Of a stretch of DNA of 64,000 nucleotides, positions 8,560-16,866 are shown one piece after another. A program made the position numbers and the translations under genes. Source of the stretch: Planctomycetaceae bacterium (GTDB lineage: Bacteria; Planctomycetota; Planctomycetia; Pirellulales; Pirellulaceae); NCBI GenBank assembly GCA_005778405.1, contig SXOA01000132.1, positions 1-64,000 on the forward strand, read 5' to 3'. The notes below the pieces were generated by a model. The model was not told where the DNA came from. It saw only the letters and a list, made by a program, of their open reading frames with translations, and searched no databases. Position 1 is the stretch's first letter, and each line of letters starts with the position of its first letter.

Positions 8560-9621
8560 CTACAACAGCCGCAATAGGAAAGGAACTTCAGCCAGGACAT
8601 GCAGCATGGCAACGGTGAAGTAAATATTGCGCGTGACCGGGTAATCGGCAAGAAAAGCGGTCCACAGGATGAGCACAATTGCGAAACCGCAAGCGATAGT
8701 CCCCAGCAAGATTGGTCGCCAAACTGGACTGCGTTTGGTCAGTGGAACATTGTCAAGCTTCCAGGGGACCATGCGAATGCTCAGAAGTGGAATCGCCAGA
8801 ATCCAGACGCCATAGTGGAGCATCTCTAGAAATGTATGAGCTGCAACCAGGAAGTGAGTGGATACACCGGAGTAAACGCCCTCACCCGCATGCTGGGTGA
8901 TTTGCAGCGTGAGCAAGTCTGTTCCCGGAAGGTTTGGTGCCGCTGCCAGATTCCACCAGAGAGCCGCGAGGCAAAACGGCACCAGCGCGACGCAGCGACG
9001 GTAGACCGGCTGCCAGGCGGAATGGCTTTTGCACAGTTCGCGGTCGAGAAACCACAGGGCCATCAACGGATGGAGGTAAACAAGCGCCAGGCTCCACCCT
9101 ATCGGCCAGAGCCAATTGACAGCGACTAGCAAACAAGAAACGGGCACGACCCAAATCCAGTTCCGATGCGGATTCTGCCGGCTGCGAAGGAGGATGAGCG
9201 AGGTGATCCAGCCAATGAGGAGAGTGTTCCAGAAGGCGATGAGCATGAGCCAGGTGGATTCGCTCCAGCTTTGCCATTGCACTAGATAGGGAATGGCCGC
9301 ATTGGCAGCGGTGAGGAGAAACACGCCGCCGATGCCGGTCAGAAAATACATGCGCAGCGGACCCCAGCGTCCTGGCATCCGGGTCAGTATGTAACGGGCT
9401 TCGAACCAGTTATGTGGGCCGGCGAAAAGGAATACCGTGGCGATGGAAAACCAAATGGGGGTCCAGCCGGCCAAAAGGCAGGAGGCGAGCATCACCGCCA
9501 GGCAAACGCCAGCGAAGGCAAAGCGCTGTGTCATTGTCAGCGGGCTGCGCAGCGCAGCAAGCGGGCGTTCCAAAGTGACTGCGCGCGTTTCATGGGTGTT
9601 GTCGACTAGGGCGGAGGACAT
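8560..9621 (-). CDS. unrecognised polytopic membrane protein with conserved-looking His motifs
   Basis: A 353-residue protein from the ATG at 9621 (MSSALVDNTHETRAV); a longer frame would run back into the upstream gene. About ten hydrophobic segments follow a short polar start. Striking polar motifs sit inside or beside spans: GPHNWFEARYILTRMPGRWG near residue 60, STHFLVAAHTFLEMLHYGVW near 240, and MLHVLAEVPFLLRLL at the end. Paired His residues within membrane segments recall di-metal membrane enzymes, but no known family could be assigned. It is co-directional with the two genes below and the exported protein above it (19-base gap). Confidence 0.6.
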   Translation of the reverse strand: MSSALVDNTHETRAVTLERPLAALRSPLTMTQRFAFAGVCLAVMLASCLLAGWTPIWFSIATVFLFAGPHNWFEARYILTRMPGRWGPLRMYFLTGIGGVFLLTAANAAIPYLVQWQSWSESTWLMLIAFWNTLLIGWITSLILLRSRQNPHRNWIWVVPVSCLLVAVNWLWPIGWSLALVYLHPLMALWFLDRELCKSHSAWQPVYRRCVALVPFCLAALWWNLAAAPNLPGTDLLTLQITQHAGEGVYSGVSTHFLVAAHTFLEMLHYGVWILAIPLLSIRMVPWKLDNVPLTKRSPVWRPILLGTIACGFAIVLILWTAFLADYPVTRNIYFTVAMLHVLAEVPFLLRLL

Positions 9622-9640
9622 GGGTACGTCGCCAAGGGCG

Positions 9641-10225
9641 CTACTTCGGCAGAACGAGCGTGATGGAATCCCCGTCTTCGACCACTTCCAGCAATATGAC
9701 GCTATCCCCGCCAGGTTGCGCCGGTTCAGGTGGGCGACGGGGACCATTTGGCCGGCCGGGAAGGAGGTCCGCTTGAGCAACGGACCAGATGCCGATACCG
9801 CTGGCGATGACAAGCATACTGATGGCCACAGTTCGGCCTGCTTTGTTCTTCCTCAGCAAGAACACACAGCTCACCGCGGCAAGTGACAGGGCGATGCCCG
9901 CGATGATGGTGTTGGTGGAGCCGATGCTGGACTGCTTTTCGATCGCGACTTTCTTGTCGCCGGGAAGCAGGCTGCGGGGAATGATGATTTTGGCCTTGAT
10001 AATGCGGGCATCCATGATGTTGGCGTGCTTGAGCGCATCCCGCTTCACCACGACGGGTTTGGCCTGGGAGGTGTCGGCAGCGACCGGCGGAGGAGCGGGG
10101 AGTTCCGGACCTCGAGGACGGAATTTCTGGCCGGGAATGGGAATGTCCGCCAGCGACAGCGCCGGTAACAGCAAGCCCAGCACAAGAGCTGCGGGCACGA
10201 AGGGAAGGATGTCGTCAATCCGCAT
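9641..10225 (-). CDS. exported or membrane-anchored protein of unknown function
   Basis: A 194-residue protein from the ATG at 10225, which has a strong AGGAGG ribosome-binding site 7 bases upstream; a start at 10261 lacks this. The N-terminus (LPFVPAALVLGLLLPALSLA) is a signal peptide. A Pro-rich mature stretch and a basic segment (DARIIKAKIIIPRSLLPGDK) follow. Two hydrophobic spans lie at about 98-120 and 127-147, then a Pro/Gly-rich linker and a short acidic C-terminus. No homologue was recognised. It heads the group that also includes two membrane proteins and an ACP. Confidence 0.55.
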   Translation of the reverse strand: MRIDDILPFVPAALVLGLLLPALSLADIPIPGQKFRPRGPELPAPPPVAADTSQAKPVVVKRDALKHANIMDARIIKAKIIIPRSLLPGDKKVAIEKQSSIGSTNTIIAGIALSLAAVSCVFLLRKNKAGRTVAISMLVIASGIGIWSVAQADLLPGRPNGPRRPPEPAQPGGDSVILLEVVEDGDSITLVLPK

Positions 10226-10373
10226 CGAATTGCCTCCTAAGTGTGGAAGTTCACCGGTCACGGCCCAGAGCCAGCCTATAACGCCGTATGCCGCTTAGGC
10301 AACAGGAATCCCGCCGCGTGCGACGCCATTCGGCAATGGTTTAGACGAAGGATGGATGCCGCCGGATTGCGGT

Positions 10374-10853
10374 TTATTCGCCGGCCGGCGATATCTGCCG
10401 CAGCAGCCGCACCATTTCCAGGGCGGCCTCGGCGCATTCGACCCCTTTGTTTCCCACGTTTCCACCCGACCGGTGGATGGCCTGCTCCATGGTGTTGCAG
10501 GTAAGCACACCAAACAGCACCGGCAAATCCAATTCCAGGGCAATCTGTCCGAGGCTCTGGCTGACCTGGCGGTTGATGTGTTCGTCGTGTGTCGTTTCGC
10601 CCCGAATGACGGCTCCCAGGCAAAGCACGGCTTCATAATCACCGGAGCGGCCCAAATGGCGGGCGACGAGCGGAATCTCCCACGCGCCGGGAACCCAGGC
10701 GACGGCAATGTCTGTGTCGTCGATTCCCGCTTGGGCTAGAGTTTCCGTTGCTCCGGCCAGCAGCTTGCCGGTGATGTTATCGTTGTACTTGGAAACGACA
10801 ATCGCGTATTTGCCTGCGGCTGAGCCGTTGTCGCCGCGGAAGATGTGAGGCAT
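10374..10853 (-). CDS. ribH: 6,7-dimethyl-8-ribityllumazine synthase
   Basis: A 159-residue protein of normal length. Family motifs include VVSKYNDNITGKLLAGA, VPGAWEIPLVA (PGaxEiP), CLGAVIRGETTHDEHI with the catalytic His, and a FGVLTCNTMEQA stretch. RibH condenses 5-amino-6-ribitylaminouracil with 3,4-dihydroxybutanone 4-phosphate in riboflavin synthesis and usually assembles as a 60-subunit shell or pentamers. The ATG at 10853 is preferred over 10889 because of length and an AGCAGG upstream. Other riboflavin genes are not adjacent. Confidence 0.95.
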   Translation of the reverse strand: MPHIFRGDNGSAAGKYAIVVSKYNDNITGKLLAGATETLAQAGIDDTDIAVAWVPGAWEIPLVARHLGRSGDYEAVLCLGAVIRGETTHDEHINRQVSQSLGQIALELDLPVLFGVLTCNTMEQAIHRSGGNVGNKGVECAEAALEMVRLLRQISPAGE

Positions 10854-11027
10854 GAAAACCTGCTCGTGTCCGTTGAAAAAAGCGAACAATCGTTTGCGAA
10901 ATGGAGTAGTAACTGTTGCTACCCGTTCAGGTTAGGCCCGCCCGCCTGCGGCGTCAATTGCGACGGTAGCATGGCGCCGGAGGCAGTGTTAGACTGGCCA
11001 TCCGCTGGAAAACCTGGGAGTATGTCG

Positions 11028-11885
11028 ATGCGCGTGGATATCTGCCGGCTACCGCTATTTGCATTCGTGGTAGCGCATTTCTTGGGTGGCCTTACCTCTT
11101 CAATACCGGCAACGGCTGCGGAGATGATCTATCCTCTATCGACGGTGGTGGATGCTGCCGGCAATATCTTCGTGGCCGATCGGGATTTGCCGGGAATCTG
11201 GAAAGTGGCGGACGGTGCGCTATCTCTCCACTTCCAAGGGGAGAGAAAATTCGGCACGCCTCTCAATGCCGTCCGCTGTCTGGCTCTCGACCATGAAGGA
11301 AAGCTCCTAGCTGGCGACAGCGCCACGCGAGAAGTCTACCGCTTCGATGGAGAAGGAAAGCCACAGCCTCTGACAAAACGAGGGATTGGCATCCCCATCG
11401 CCATTGCAGTGAACAAAGCGGGAGACATTTTCGTCGCTGATTTGGAACTGCACATCATCTACAAAATTCCCGCCACGGGAGGCAAGCCGGCGGAGTTCGC
11501 GAGGGTCAATGCGCCGCGAGGAATGACCCTCGATAGCGAAGACAACCTATGGATCATCTGCCACCGCGATGATCTGCTGATCAAACTCTCGCCGGAAGCG
11601 AAGAAAACCGTCGTTGTTAAGGGGCAACCGCTGGCGGCACCGTCGTTTCCCGCGGGGATCGTCGTCGGCAAGGATGGCACGGCTTACATCGCCGATGGTT
11701 ACAATAAAGCCGTTTGGAAAGTCGCTGCTGAAGCCAAGCCGTCGAAGCTTGTCGCTGGCGAGCCTTTGGTTCATCCCGTTGGCTTGGCCTGGCGCGGGGA
11801 AAATTTGCTCGTCACGGATCCGAAAGCGAAGGGGCTGATTGAAATTGACATGGATGGAAAGGCAGCGAAGTTGGAAATCAAATGA
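11028..11885 (+). CDS. exported NHL/SMP-30-like six-bladed propeller protein
   Basis: A 285-residue protein starting MRVDICRLPLFAFVV, with a signal peptide cut near residue 30 (IPATAAE). GGGAG lies 7 bases before this ATG, which favours it over the ATG at 11022. The mature part is made of repeats of the type VDAAGNIFVADR, LDHEGKLLAGDS, VNKAGDIFVADL, LDSEDNLWIICH and VGKDGTAYIADG. These are NHL blades forming a beta-propeller. It probably acts in the periplasm as a lactonase-like or scaffold protein; the substrate is unknown. The gene ends 61 bases before the DUF1080 gene, so they may be co-transcribed. Confidence 0.78.
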   Translation: MRVDICRLPLFAFVVAHFLGGLTSSIPATAAEMIYPLSTVVDAAGNIFVADRDLPGIWKVADGALSLHFQGERKFGTPLNAVRCLALDHEGKLLAGDSATREVYRFDGEGKPQPLTKRGIGIPIAIAVNKAGDIFVADLELHIIYKIPATGGKPAEFARVNAPRGMTLDSEDNLWIICHRDDLLIKLSPEAKKTVVVKGQPLAAPSFPAGIVVGKDGTAYIADGYNKAVWKVAAEAKPSKLVAGEPLVHPVGLAWRGENLLVTDPKAKGLIEIDMDGKAAKLEIK

Positions 11886-11946
11886 CGTAGCCCCACGCGA
11901 CCTGCGTGCAGACTTCCCGATTGTGATTCGAATCCAAGGTGAACCC

Positions 11947-13305
11947 ATGTTCTTTCGGCCAACTCGCCACTTCCTTGCGGCTTTTCTGGCATTCGTCTCA
12001 GTCCAATCGGCAACTGCCGCCGACGAATCTCCCGACAAGAAAGACGATAAGTTCGTCCCCTTATTCAACGGCAAAGACCTGACCGGCTGGGTTCCCGTCA
12101 ACGTCGCTCCGGAAACTTTCAGCGTGAAGGACGGCCTCATCGTTAGCACCGGCAAGCCGACCGGCACGATGCGGACGGCGAAGATGTACGAGAACTTCAT
12201 CCTGGAACTGGAGTGGCGGCACATGGTGGCGGGGGGCAATGCCGGCGTCTTCATTTGGGGCGATCCCATCACCGCCGTCGGCACTCCCTTCAGCCGCGGG
12301 ATCGAGGTGCAGGTGCTCGACGGCCGCAACACCGATTCATACACCAGCCACGGTGATGTTTTCAGTATCTGGGGGGCGAAGATGAAACCCGACCGGCCGC
12401 ATCCTAAGGGAGCCGAACGCTGCCTCCCCAGCGAGCGGCGGGCGAAGCCGTCGCCGGAGTGGAATCACTACCGCGTGACGTGCAAAGACGGCATCCTCAA
12501 ACTCGCCGTCAATGGCAAAGAGGTTTCTGGTGGAAGCGAATGCAAGCCGCGGAAGGGTTACATCTGCCTGGAGTCCGAAGGCTCCGAGTGCCACTTCCGC
12601 AATCTGAAAATCCAGGAACTTCCGTCGACCAATCCCAAGCCGGAGGAAGTCGCGGCTGAGTATCAAGGCTCCAAAACCATGTACAGCGGCCTGGACCTCG
12701 CCGGCTGGAAGACAGATCCCTCGAACCAGAACCATTGGCAGGCCAAGGACTGGGTTCTGTACCACGACGGCCAAGGGGAAGCCAAGGACAAAAAATACAA
12801 TCACCTTTGGACGGACAAGAACTACCGCAACTTCGAAATGGTCGTCGATTGGCGGATGGACCCCAAGCGGATCACGAAGAAGAAATGGCCCGTCGTTCTC
12901 CCCAGCGGTGACGACGCGGTAGGCGATGACGGCAAGCTCAAGGAAGTGGAGGTCGATGACGCCGGCAACAGCGGCATTCTGCTCCGCGGCAACGAGGACG
13001 CCCAGGTCAACATTTGCTGCCGGCCGGTCGGCTCAGGGGAAATCACGGCTTTCAGGGTGAACAAGGAACTCCCCGCGGAGATTAGGGCCGGTTGCACACC
13101 GAAGAAGCGAGTGGATGCCAAGATTGGCACTTGGAACCGCTTCATCATCACTGTGAAAGGCGAGCAGGTCAGCGTCGTTCTCAACGGCGAGAAAATCATC
13201 GACGCTGTAAAGCTCCCTGGAATGCCCGAAACCGGCCCCATCGGCCTGCAACAACACGGCGAGCCGCTAGAATTCGCCAATTTGTTCATCCGCGAGCTGC
13301 CGTAG
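11947..13305 (+). CDS. exported protein with two DUF1080 (3-keto-disaccharide hydrolase) domains
   Basis: A 452-residue protein with a signal peptide (FLAAFLAFVSVQSATAADES) and AAGGTG before the ATG at 11947. Domain 1 (about 35-235) starts FVPLFNGKDLTGW and carries GNAGVFIWGDP and IEVQVLDGR. Domain 2 (about 255-450) starts MYSGLDLAGWK and carries AGNSGILLRGNED and PIGLQQHGEPLEFANLFIREL. These concanavalin-like jelly-roll domains are common in planctomycetes and include glycan-processing 3-keto-glycoside hydrolases. It is probably periplasmic; the exact substrate is not predictable. Confidence 0.85.
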   Translation: MFFRPTRHFLAAFLAFVSVQSATAADESPDKKDDKFVPLFNGKDLTGWVPVNVAPETFSVKDGLIVSTGKPTGTMRTAKMYENFILELEWRHMVAGGNAGVFIWGDPITAVGTPFSRGIEVQVLDGRNTDSYTSHGDVFSIWGAKMKPDRPHPKGAERCLPSERRAKPSPEWNHYRVTCKDGILKLAVNGKEVSGGSECKPRKGYICLESEGSECHFRNLKIQELPSTNPKPEEVAAEYQGSKTMYSGLDLAGWKTDPSNQNHWQAKDWVLYHDGQGEAKDKKYNHLWTDKNYRNFEMVVDWRMDPKRITKKKWPVVLPSGDDAVGDDGKLKEVEVDDAGNSGILLRGNEDAQVNICCRPVGSGEITAFRVNKELPAEIRAGCTPKKRVDAKIGTWNRFIITVKGEQVSVVLNGEKIIDAVKLPGMPETGPIGLQQHGEPLEFANLFIRELP

Positions 13306-13350
13306 CACTTCACGCCGCGCCATTGCGTTGTTAGAATCGATAAGCAACGC

Positions 13351-14310
13351 ATGAGCACGCTCGCCGCCGACTTCGCGCACCTCCCCGCGGTCTGGAAACG
13401 CCGCCATCTACTCGATTTGGAAAGTCTTTCGGCGGACGAAATCACCTGCATTCTCGATGCGGCCGCCGCGTTCAAAGCCGCCACGAACGACTGCCGAACC
13501 AAGCTCAGCGTTCTTTCCGGCAAGACGCTCGCCAACCTATTCTTTGAGAACTCCACCCGCACCCGCAACAGCTTCTCGCTGGCGGCCAAACGGCTGGGGG
13601 CGGATACGGTCGAGTTCTCCTCCTCCGGCAGCAGCGTGGCGAAGGGGGAAACCTTCATCGACACGGCCAAGAACATCGAGGCCATGAACGTCGATGCGGT
13701 CGTCATCCGGCATCGTACGCCGGGCACGCCCCACCTGCTCGCCAAAAACCTTCGCTGCACGGTGATCAGTGCCAGCGACGGCCCGCACGAGCATCCGACG
13801 CAAGGGCTGCTCGACATCATGACCATCCGCGAGCGTCGCCCCAACCTGGCCGGACTCACCGTCGCCCTCGTCGGCGACATCGCCCACAGCCGCACGGCCC
13901 GCTCGAATATCTGGGGGCTGACGAAACTGGGGGCCAAGGTCATCCTCTGCGGCCCCGCCACGCTCGTCTCCCGCCGCTGGGAGGAGTTCGGCATCGAGGT
14001 CGCCTACAACCTCGACGACATCCTCCCCCGCTGCGACGTCCTCAACCTCCTCCGCATCCAGTTCGAGCGGCAGCACACCCGCCCATTCCCCTCCGTCCGC
14101 GAATACGCCCTGCTCTACGCCATGAACCGAGAGCGGATGGCCCGGGCCAAAGACAACATCCTCATCATGGCCCCCGGCCCCATCAACCGCGGCGTCGAAA
14201 TCACCCCCGACGTGGCGGACGGGCCGCATAGCGTGATTTTGGAGCAAGTGACGAATGGGATTGCGGTCAGGATGGCAGTGCTGTGGCTGACGCTGAATGC
14301 AAATGACTAA
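13351..14310 (+). CDS. pyrB: aspartate carbamoyltransferase catalytic subunit
   Basis: A 319-residue protein with [20 protein letters not shown] (carbamoyl-phosphate STRTR motif), [12 protein letters not shown], and [18 protein letters not shown] (HPTQ motif). The C-terminal half has the aspartate-binding LLRIQFER and the final [12 protein letters not shown] of ATCases. It catalyses carbamoyl phosphate plus aspartate to carbamoyl aspartate, the second step of pyrimidine synthesis. The last codons (AAT GAC TAA) lie inside the left 32-base repeat of the following element, so the stop codon comes from the insertion. A pyrC-like gene follows that element. Confidence 0.95.
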   Translation: MSTLAADFAHLPAVWKRRHLLDLESLSADEITCILDAAAAFKAATNDCRTKLSVLSGKTLANLFFENSTRTRNSFSLAAKRLGADTVEFSSSGSSVAKGETFIDTAKNIEAMNVDAVVIRHRTPGTPHLLAKNLRCTVISASDGPHEHPTQGLLDIMTIRERRPNLAGLTVALVGDIAHSRTARSNIWGLTKLGAKVILCGPATLVSRRWEEFGIEVAYNLDDILPRCDVLNLLRIQFERQHTRPFPSVREYALLYAMNRERMARAKDNILIMAPGPINRGVEITPDVADGPHSVILEQVTNGIAVRMAVLWLTLNAND

Positions 14311-14333
14311 ATCCTAATGTCTAATGACTAATG
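14302..14333 (+). repeat. left 32-bp terminal inverted repeat (AATGACT type)
   Basis: Built of AATGACT-like heptamers and ending in ATG at 14331-14333, which is a possible start codon of the enclosed gene. It contains the pyrB stop codon (14308-14310). It matches 14757-14788 in inverse orientation without mismatch. Confidence 0.95.
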
Positions 14334-14738
14334 TTTGGGTGGGTTATGGTGGAACCAATCGATGGTGGTAGCCAGGAGAAGCAGGAGCGGAAGTTTGATT
14401 TGGAGGAGCGGACGGCTAAGTTTGGGGAGAACATTATTCGGTTCTGCAAAACCGTTGCGTACAACGCCATCACGCGGCCGCTGATTAGTCAATTGGTTCG
14501 ATCGGCAACAAGCATCGGTGCCAACTATTGCGAAGGGGACGATGCTCAGACCAAGAAGGAATTCCGCTACAAAATGGGACTCTGCCGCAAAGAGTCTCGC
14601 GAAACAAAATACTGGCTGCGCATGATCGCCGCAGCCTCAGATAAGAATGTCGAGCAATCCCGAATCCACTGGCAAGAAGCCAAAGAACTCCACCTGATTT
14701 TCGTCGCCATCATCCGTAACAGCAAGGACGATGAGTAA
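14331..14738 (+). CDS. four-helix-bundle protein (S23/23S rRNA intervening-sequence protein family)
   Basis: A 135-residue protein. Signatures of the family are FDLEERTAKFGENIIRFCK, LVRSATSIGANYCEG, DAQTKKEFRYKMG and RKESRETKYWLRMI, in the usual order and spacing. The fold is a pentameric four-helix bundle related to the Avd protein of diversity-generating retroelements; its biochemical role is not established. The first ATG (14331) is the last codon of the left repeat, and an ATG at 14346 (MVEPID) is an alternative. The family core begins near residue 22. It is the only gene of the element and is unrelated to the pyrimidine genes on either side. Confidence 0.88.
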   Translation: MFGWVMVEPIDGGSQEKQERKFDLEERTAKFGENIIRFCKTVAYNAITRPLISQLVRSATSIGANYCEGDDAQTKKEFRYKMGLCRKESRETKYWLRMIAAASDKNVEQSRIHWQEAKELHLIFVAIIRNSKDDE

Positions 14739-14756
14739 AGCTGCAATCCCCTCTTC

Positions 14757-14788
14757 CATTAGTCATTAGACATTAGGATTTAGTCATT
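14757..14788 (-). repeat. right 32-bp terminal inverted repeat (AATGACT type)
   Basis: Perfect inverse of 14302-14333. Its last three bases, ATT at 14786-14788, occupy the place of the start codon of the pyrC-like gene. AGGA at 14775-14778, also within the repeat, sits 7 bases before that ATT and could serve as ribosome-binding site. Confidence 0.95.
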
Positions 14789-16054
14789 CCGCGTCTCCTC
14801 CTTACCTCCGGCCGAGTCATCGATCCGAGTCAGGGTCTCGACCGTGTGACCAATCTGCTCATCGAACACGGCAAAATTGCCGCTTACGACGTCCTCCCGC
14901 GCGGCGATGAAAAAATCATCGACGCCACTGGCAAAATCGTCGCTCCCGGACTCGTCGATATTAGCGCCGAGCTTCGCGAGCCCGGTTGCGAAGAGGATGA
15001 GACTATTGAAACAGGGACAGCAGCGGCGATTGCGGGGGGATATACATCGATTGCCTGCATGCCCGAGACAGAGCCGCCGATTGATACGCCGGCGGCGGTG
15101 GAGTTTGTGCGGCAGAAGGCGGCCCGGGCAAAGAACTGCAACGTGTTCGTTATCGCCTGCGTCAGCAAGGACCGGGAAGGGAAAGAGCTGGCGGAGATCG
15201 GCTCGCTGGTGGAGGCGGGGGCGGTTGGTTTTTCGGATGGCTCCCGTCCGGTGCAGAACGCAGAGCTGCTCCGGCGGGCTCTCGAATACTGCCTGATGTT
15301 CGATAAGCCGATTCTCAACCATCCGGAGGTGCTGGAACTGGCCCGCGGCGGCGTTATGCATGAGGGGCGGACGAGCATGGTCCTGGGTCTCGCCGGCCTC
15401 CCCGCCGAAGCCGAGGACGTGATGACCAGCCGCGACATCCGCCTGGCGGAGTCAACCGGCGGGCGGCTGCATTTGTCGAACATCTCCACGACCGGCAGCG
15501 TGGACCTGATTCGCCGAGTGAAACAGCGGGGCGTCAACCTGACCTGCAGCATCGCCTCCGCCAATATCGCCCTGCTGGACGAATCGCTCCGCGAGTTCGA
15601 CGCCCACTGCAAGCTCAGCCCGCCGCTCCGCTCCCGCGGCCACCTGGAATCCTGCCTCACGGGGCTGAAGGATGGCACCATCGACGTCATCGCCAGCGGC
15701 CACACCCCGCGGGCCAGCGAAAAAAAGATGCAGGACATCGACCTCGCCCCTTTCGGCATGGTCAGCCTGGAAACCACCCTCTCCCTCGTCATCACCCACC
15801 TCATCCGCCCCGGCCACCTCGACTGGCCAGCCGCCCTCGCCAAACTCTCCACCAACCCCGCGCGCCTGCTTGGTTTGCCCAAAGGAACTCTCGCCATCGG
15901 CGCGGACGCCGACGTGGTAATTGTTGATCCCGACGCCAAGTGGACCGTCGATCCCAAGCAGTTCAAGTCCAAGAGCAGCAGCACGCCGCTTGTGGGAAAG
16001 GAGCTTTGTGGGCGAGTGGAGAAGGTGATCGTGGGGGGAGAAGTAAGGTTCTAG
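14786..16054 (+). CDS. dihydroorotase-like protein lacking the metal site (PyrC' type), probable ATT start
   Basis: The DHOase fold begins with PRLLLTSGRVIDPSQGLDRV, read in frame from ATT at 14786. The first conventional start is GTG at 14846, which would remove this conserved first strand. The chain is 422 residues and clearly DHOase-related (ELREPG, DETIETGTAAAIAGGYTS, GLAGLPAEAEDVM). However, DxHxH is DISAE at 58-62, the HVST histidine is Asn (HLSNIST), the PHH motif is ASANIAL and IATDHAPH is IASGHTPR. All metal ligands seem lost except one His. Such inactive homologues in pseudomonads (PyrC') are needed for assembly of the PyrB enzyme, so a structural role beside pyrB is likely. Confidence 0.82.
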   Translation: MPRLLLTSGRVIDPSQGLDRVTNLLIEHGKIAAYDVLPRGDEKIIDATGKIVAPGLVDISAELREPGCEEDETIETGTAAAIAGGYTSIACMPETEPPIDTPAAVEFVRQKAARAKNCNVFVIACVSKDREGKELAEIGSLVEAGAVGFSDGSRPVQNAELLRRALEYCLMFDKPILNHPEVLELARGGVMHEGRTSMVLGLAGLPAEAEDVMTSRDIRLAESTGGRLHLSNISTTGSVDLIRRVKQRGVNLTCSIASANIALLDESLREFDAHCKLSPPLRSRGHLESCLTGLKDGTIDVIASGHTPRASEKKMQDIDLAPFGMVSLETTLSLVITHLIRPGHLDWPAALAKLSTNPARLLGLPKGTLAIGADADVVIVDPDAKWTVDPKQFKSKSSSTPLVGKELCGRVEKVIVGGEVRF

Positions 16055-16125
16055 ATTTGAGGCACCAAACTGGTTTTAGCTTCGCGCTTCGTTTTTTTTG
16101 ATGTCATGGCGACGTAAACCTACCT

Positions 16126-16866
16126 ATGGCGACCAAAGACCAGTTTTCCTTTCTGGGGGGCGAACCGAAGCCTGAGAACTCGACGCTTCGCCCAATGGAC
16201 ATTCAGCTCAAACAAGAAAGTGCTTCGCCAAAGGAGAGTATCCCGAGCGGGCAAACTGGACTTCCTTGGGACACACGTGGAGCGTCATTTGACTCTTTCA
16301 CTTCGACCTTTCTACTTGTTGTCTCATCACCGCGCCGAGCGTTTCGCCTCATGAGCCCAGGCGGAGGAATTCTAAGACCAATGCACTTCGCATTGGTGGG
16401 AATGTGTGTCGGTGGGATCGGGCTGTTTCTTCTCAACCTCGCAGCTACCGTGCTGCTAAATCCTTCGGCAAGTACGGCGAACTCCCAGGCGTCCGTGCAA
16501 CTTGGACTAACGGGACTCATTCTGATCATTGGGATACCGATTTCGATGCTGGGTCTATTGCTGCAGGCAATGGTGCTCCACTATTGCTTGCGCCTCACCG
16601 GAAGCGGCAAACGAGGATTTGAAGCAACATATCGGGTGATTGCGTACGCGACTGGGTCTAACTGGGTCTTGGTCGCAATTCCGTTTATAGGGGTTGTGAT
16701 TCAGCCGATTTGGCAGGTGTGTGAAATCATTCTTGGTCTAGCCGTGGTACATGAGTCTTCAGTTGGCAGAGTCGTTTTTGCCGTATTGCTTCCAATATTC
16801 ATGGTCATCCTACTTGGCGTGTTGCTCGTCGCATTGACAGCACTAATCGTTAGCGTGTCACCATGA
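16126..16866 (+). CDS. YIP1-family membrane protein
   Basis: A 246-residue protein. The first 60 residues are polar and probably disordered. SFTSTFLLVVSSPRRAFRLM follows, typical of the amphipathic start of bacterial YIP1 proteins. Hydrophobic spans then lie at about 86-110, 125-150, 170-195 and 210-243. YRVIAYATGSNWVLVAIPFIG is the conserved YIP1 stretch preceding the last spans. The role is unknown; eukaryotic Yip1 proteins act in vesicle traffic. No ribosome-binding site is obvious before the ATG. Confidence 0.7.
   Translation: MATKDQFSFLGGEPKPENSTLRPMDIQLKQESASPKESIPSGQTGLPWDTRGASFDSFTSTFLLVVSSPRRAFRLMSPGGGILRPMHFALVGMCVGGIGLFLLNLAATVLLNPSASTANSQASVQLGLTGLILIIGIPISMLGLLLQAMVLHYCLRLTGSGKRGFEATYRVIAYATGSNWVLVAIPFIGVVIQPIWQVCEIILGLAVVHESSVGRVVFAVLLPIFMVILLGVLLVALTALIVSVSP

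Larger units (their letters stand above)
14302..14788 (+). mobile_element. 487-bp element: four-helix-bundle gene between perfect 32-bp inverted repeats
   Basis: Bases 14302-14333 and 14757-14788 are perfect inverted copies of each other (32 of 32) and enclose one gene, a TIGR02436-type four-helix-bundle protein. The repeat is a string of heptamers of the form AATGACT. The element sits exactly between pyrB and the pyrC-like gene, giving the stop of the first and the current upstream sequence of the second. No target-site duplication is evident. Calling it mobile is inference, based on its boundaries and on gene-less relatives elsewhere in the window. Confidence 0.7.

Noticed and set aside
9622-9813. 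Longer start for the polytopic membrane protein
   Set aside because: The extra 64 residues overlap the upstream exported-protein gene and are not membrane-like.
14331-14738. The four-helix-bundle gene as a 23S rRNA intervening sequence
   Set aside because: No rRNA gene or rRNA-like sequence flanks it; it lies between pyrimidine genes.
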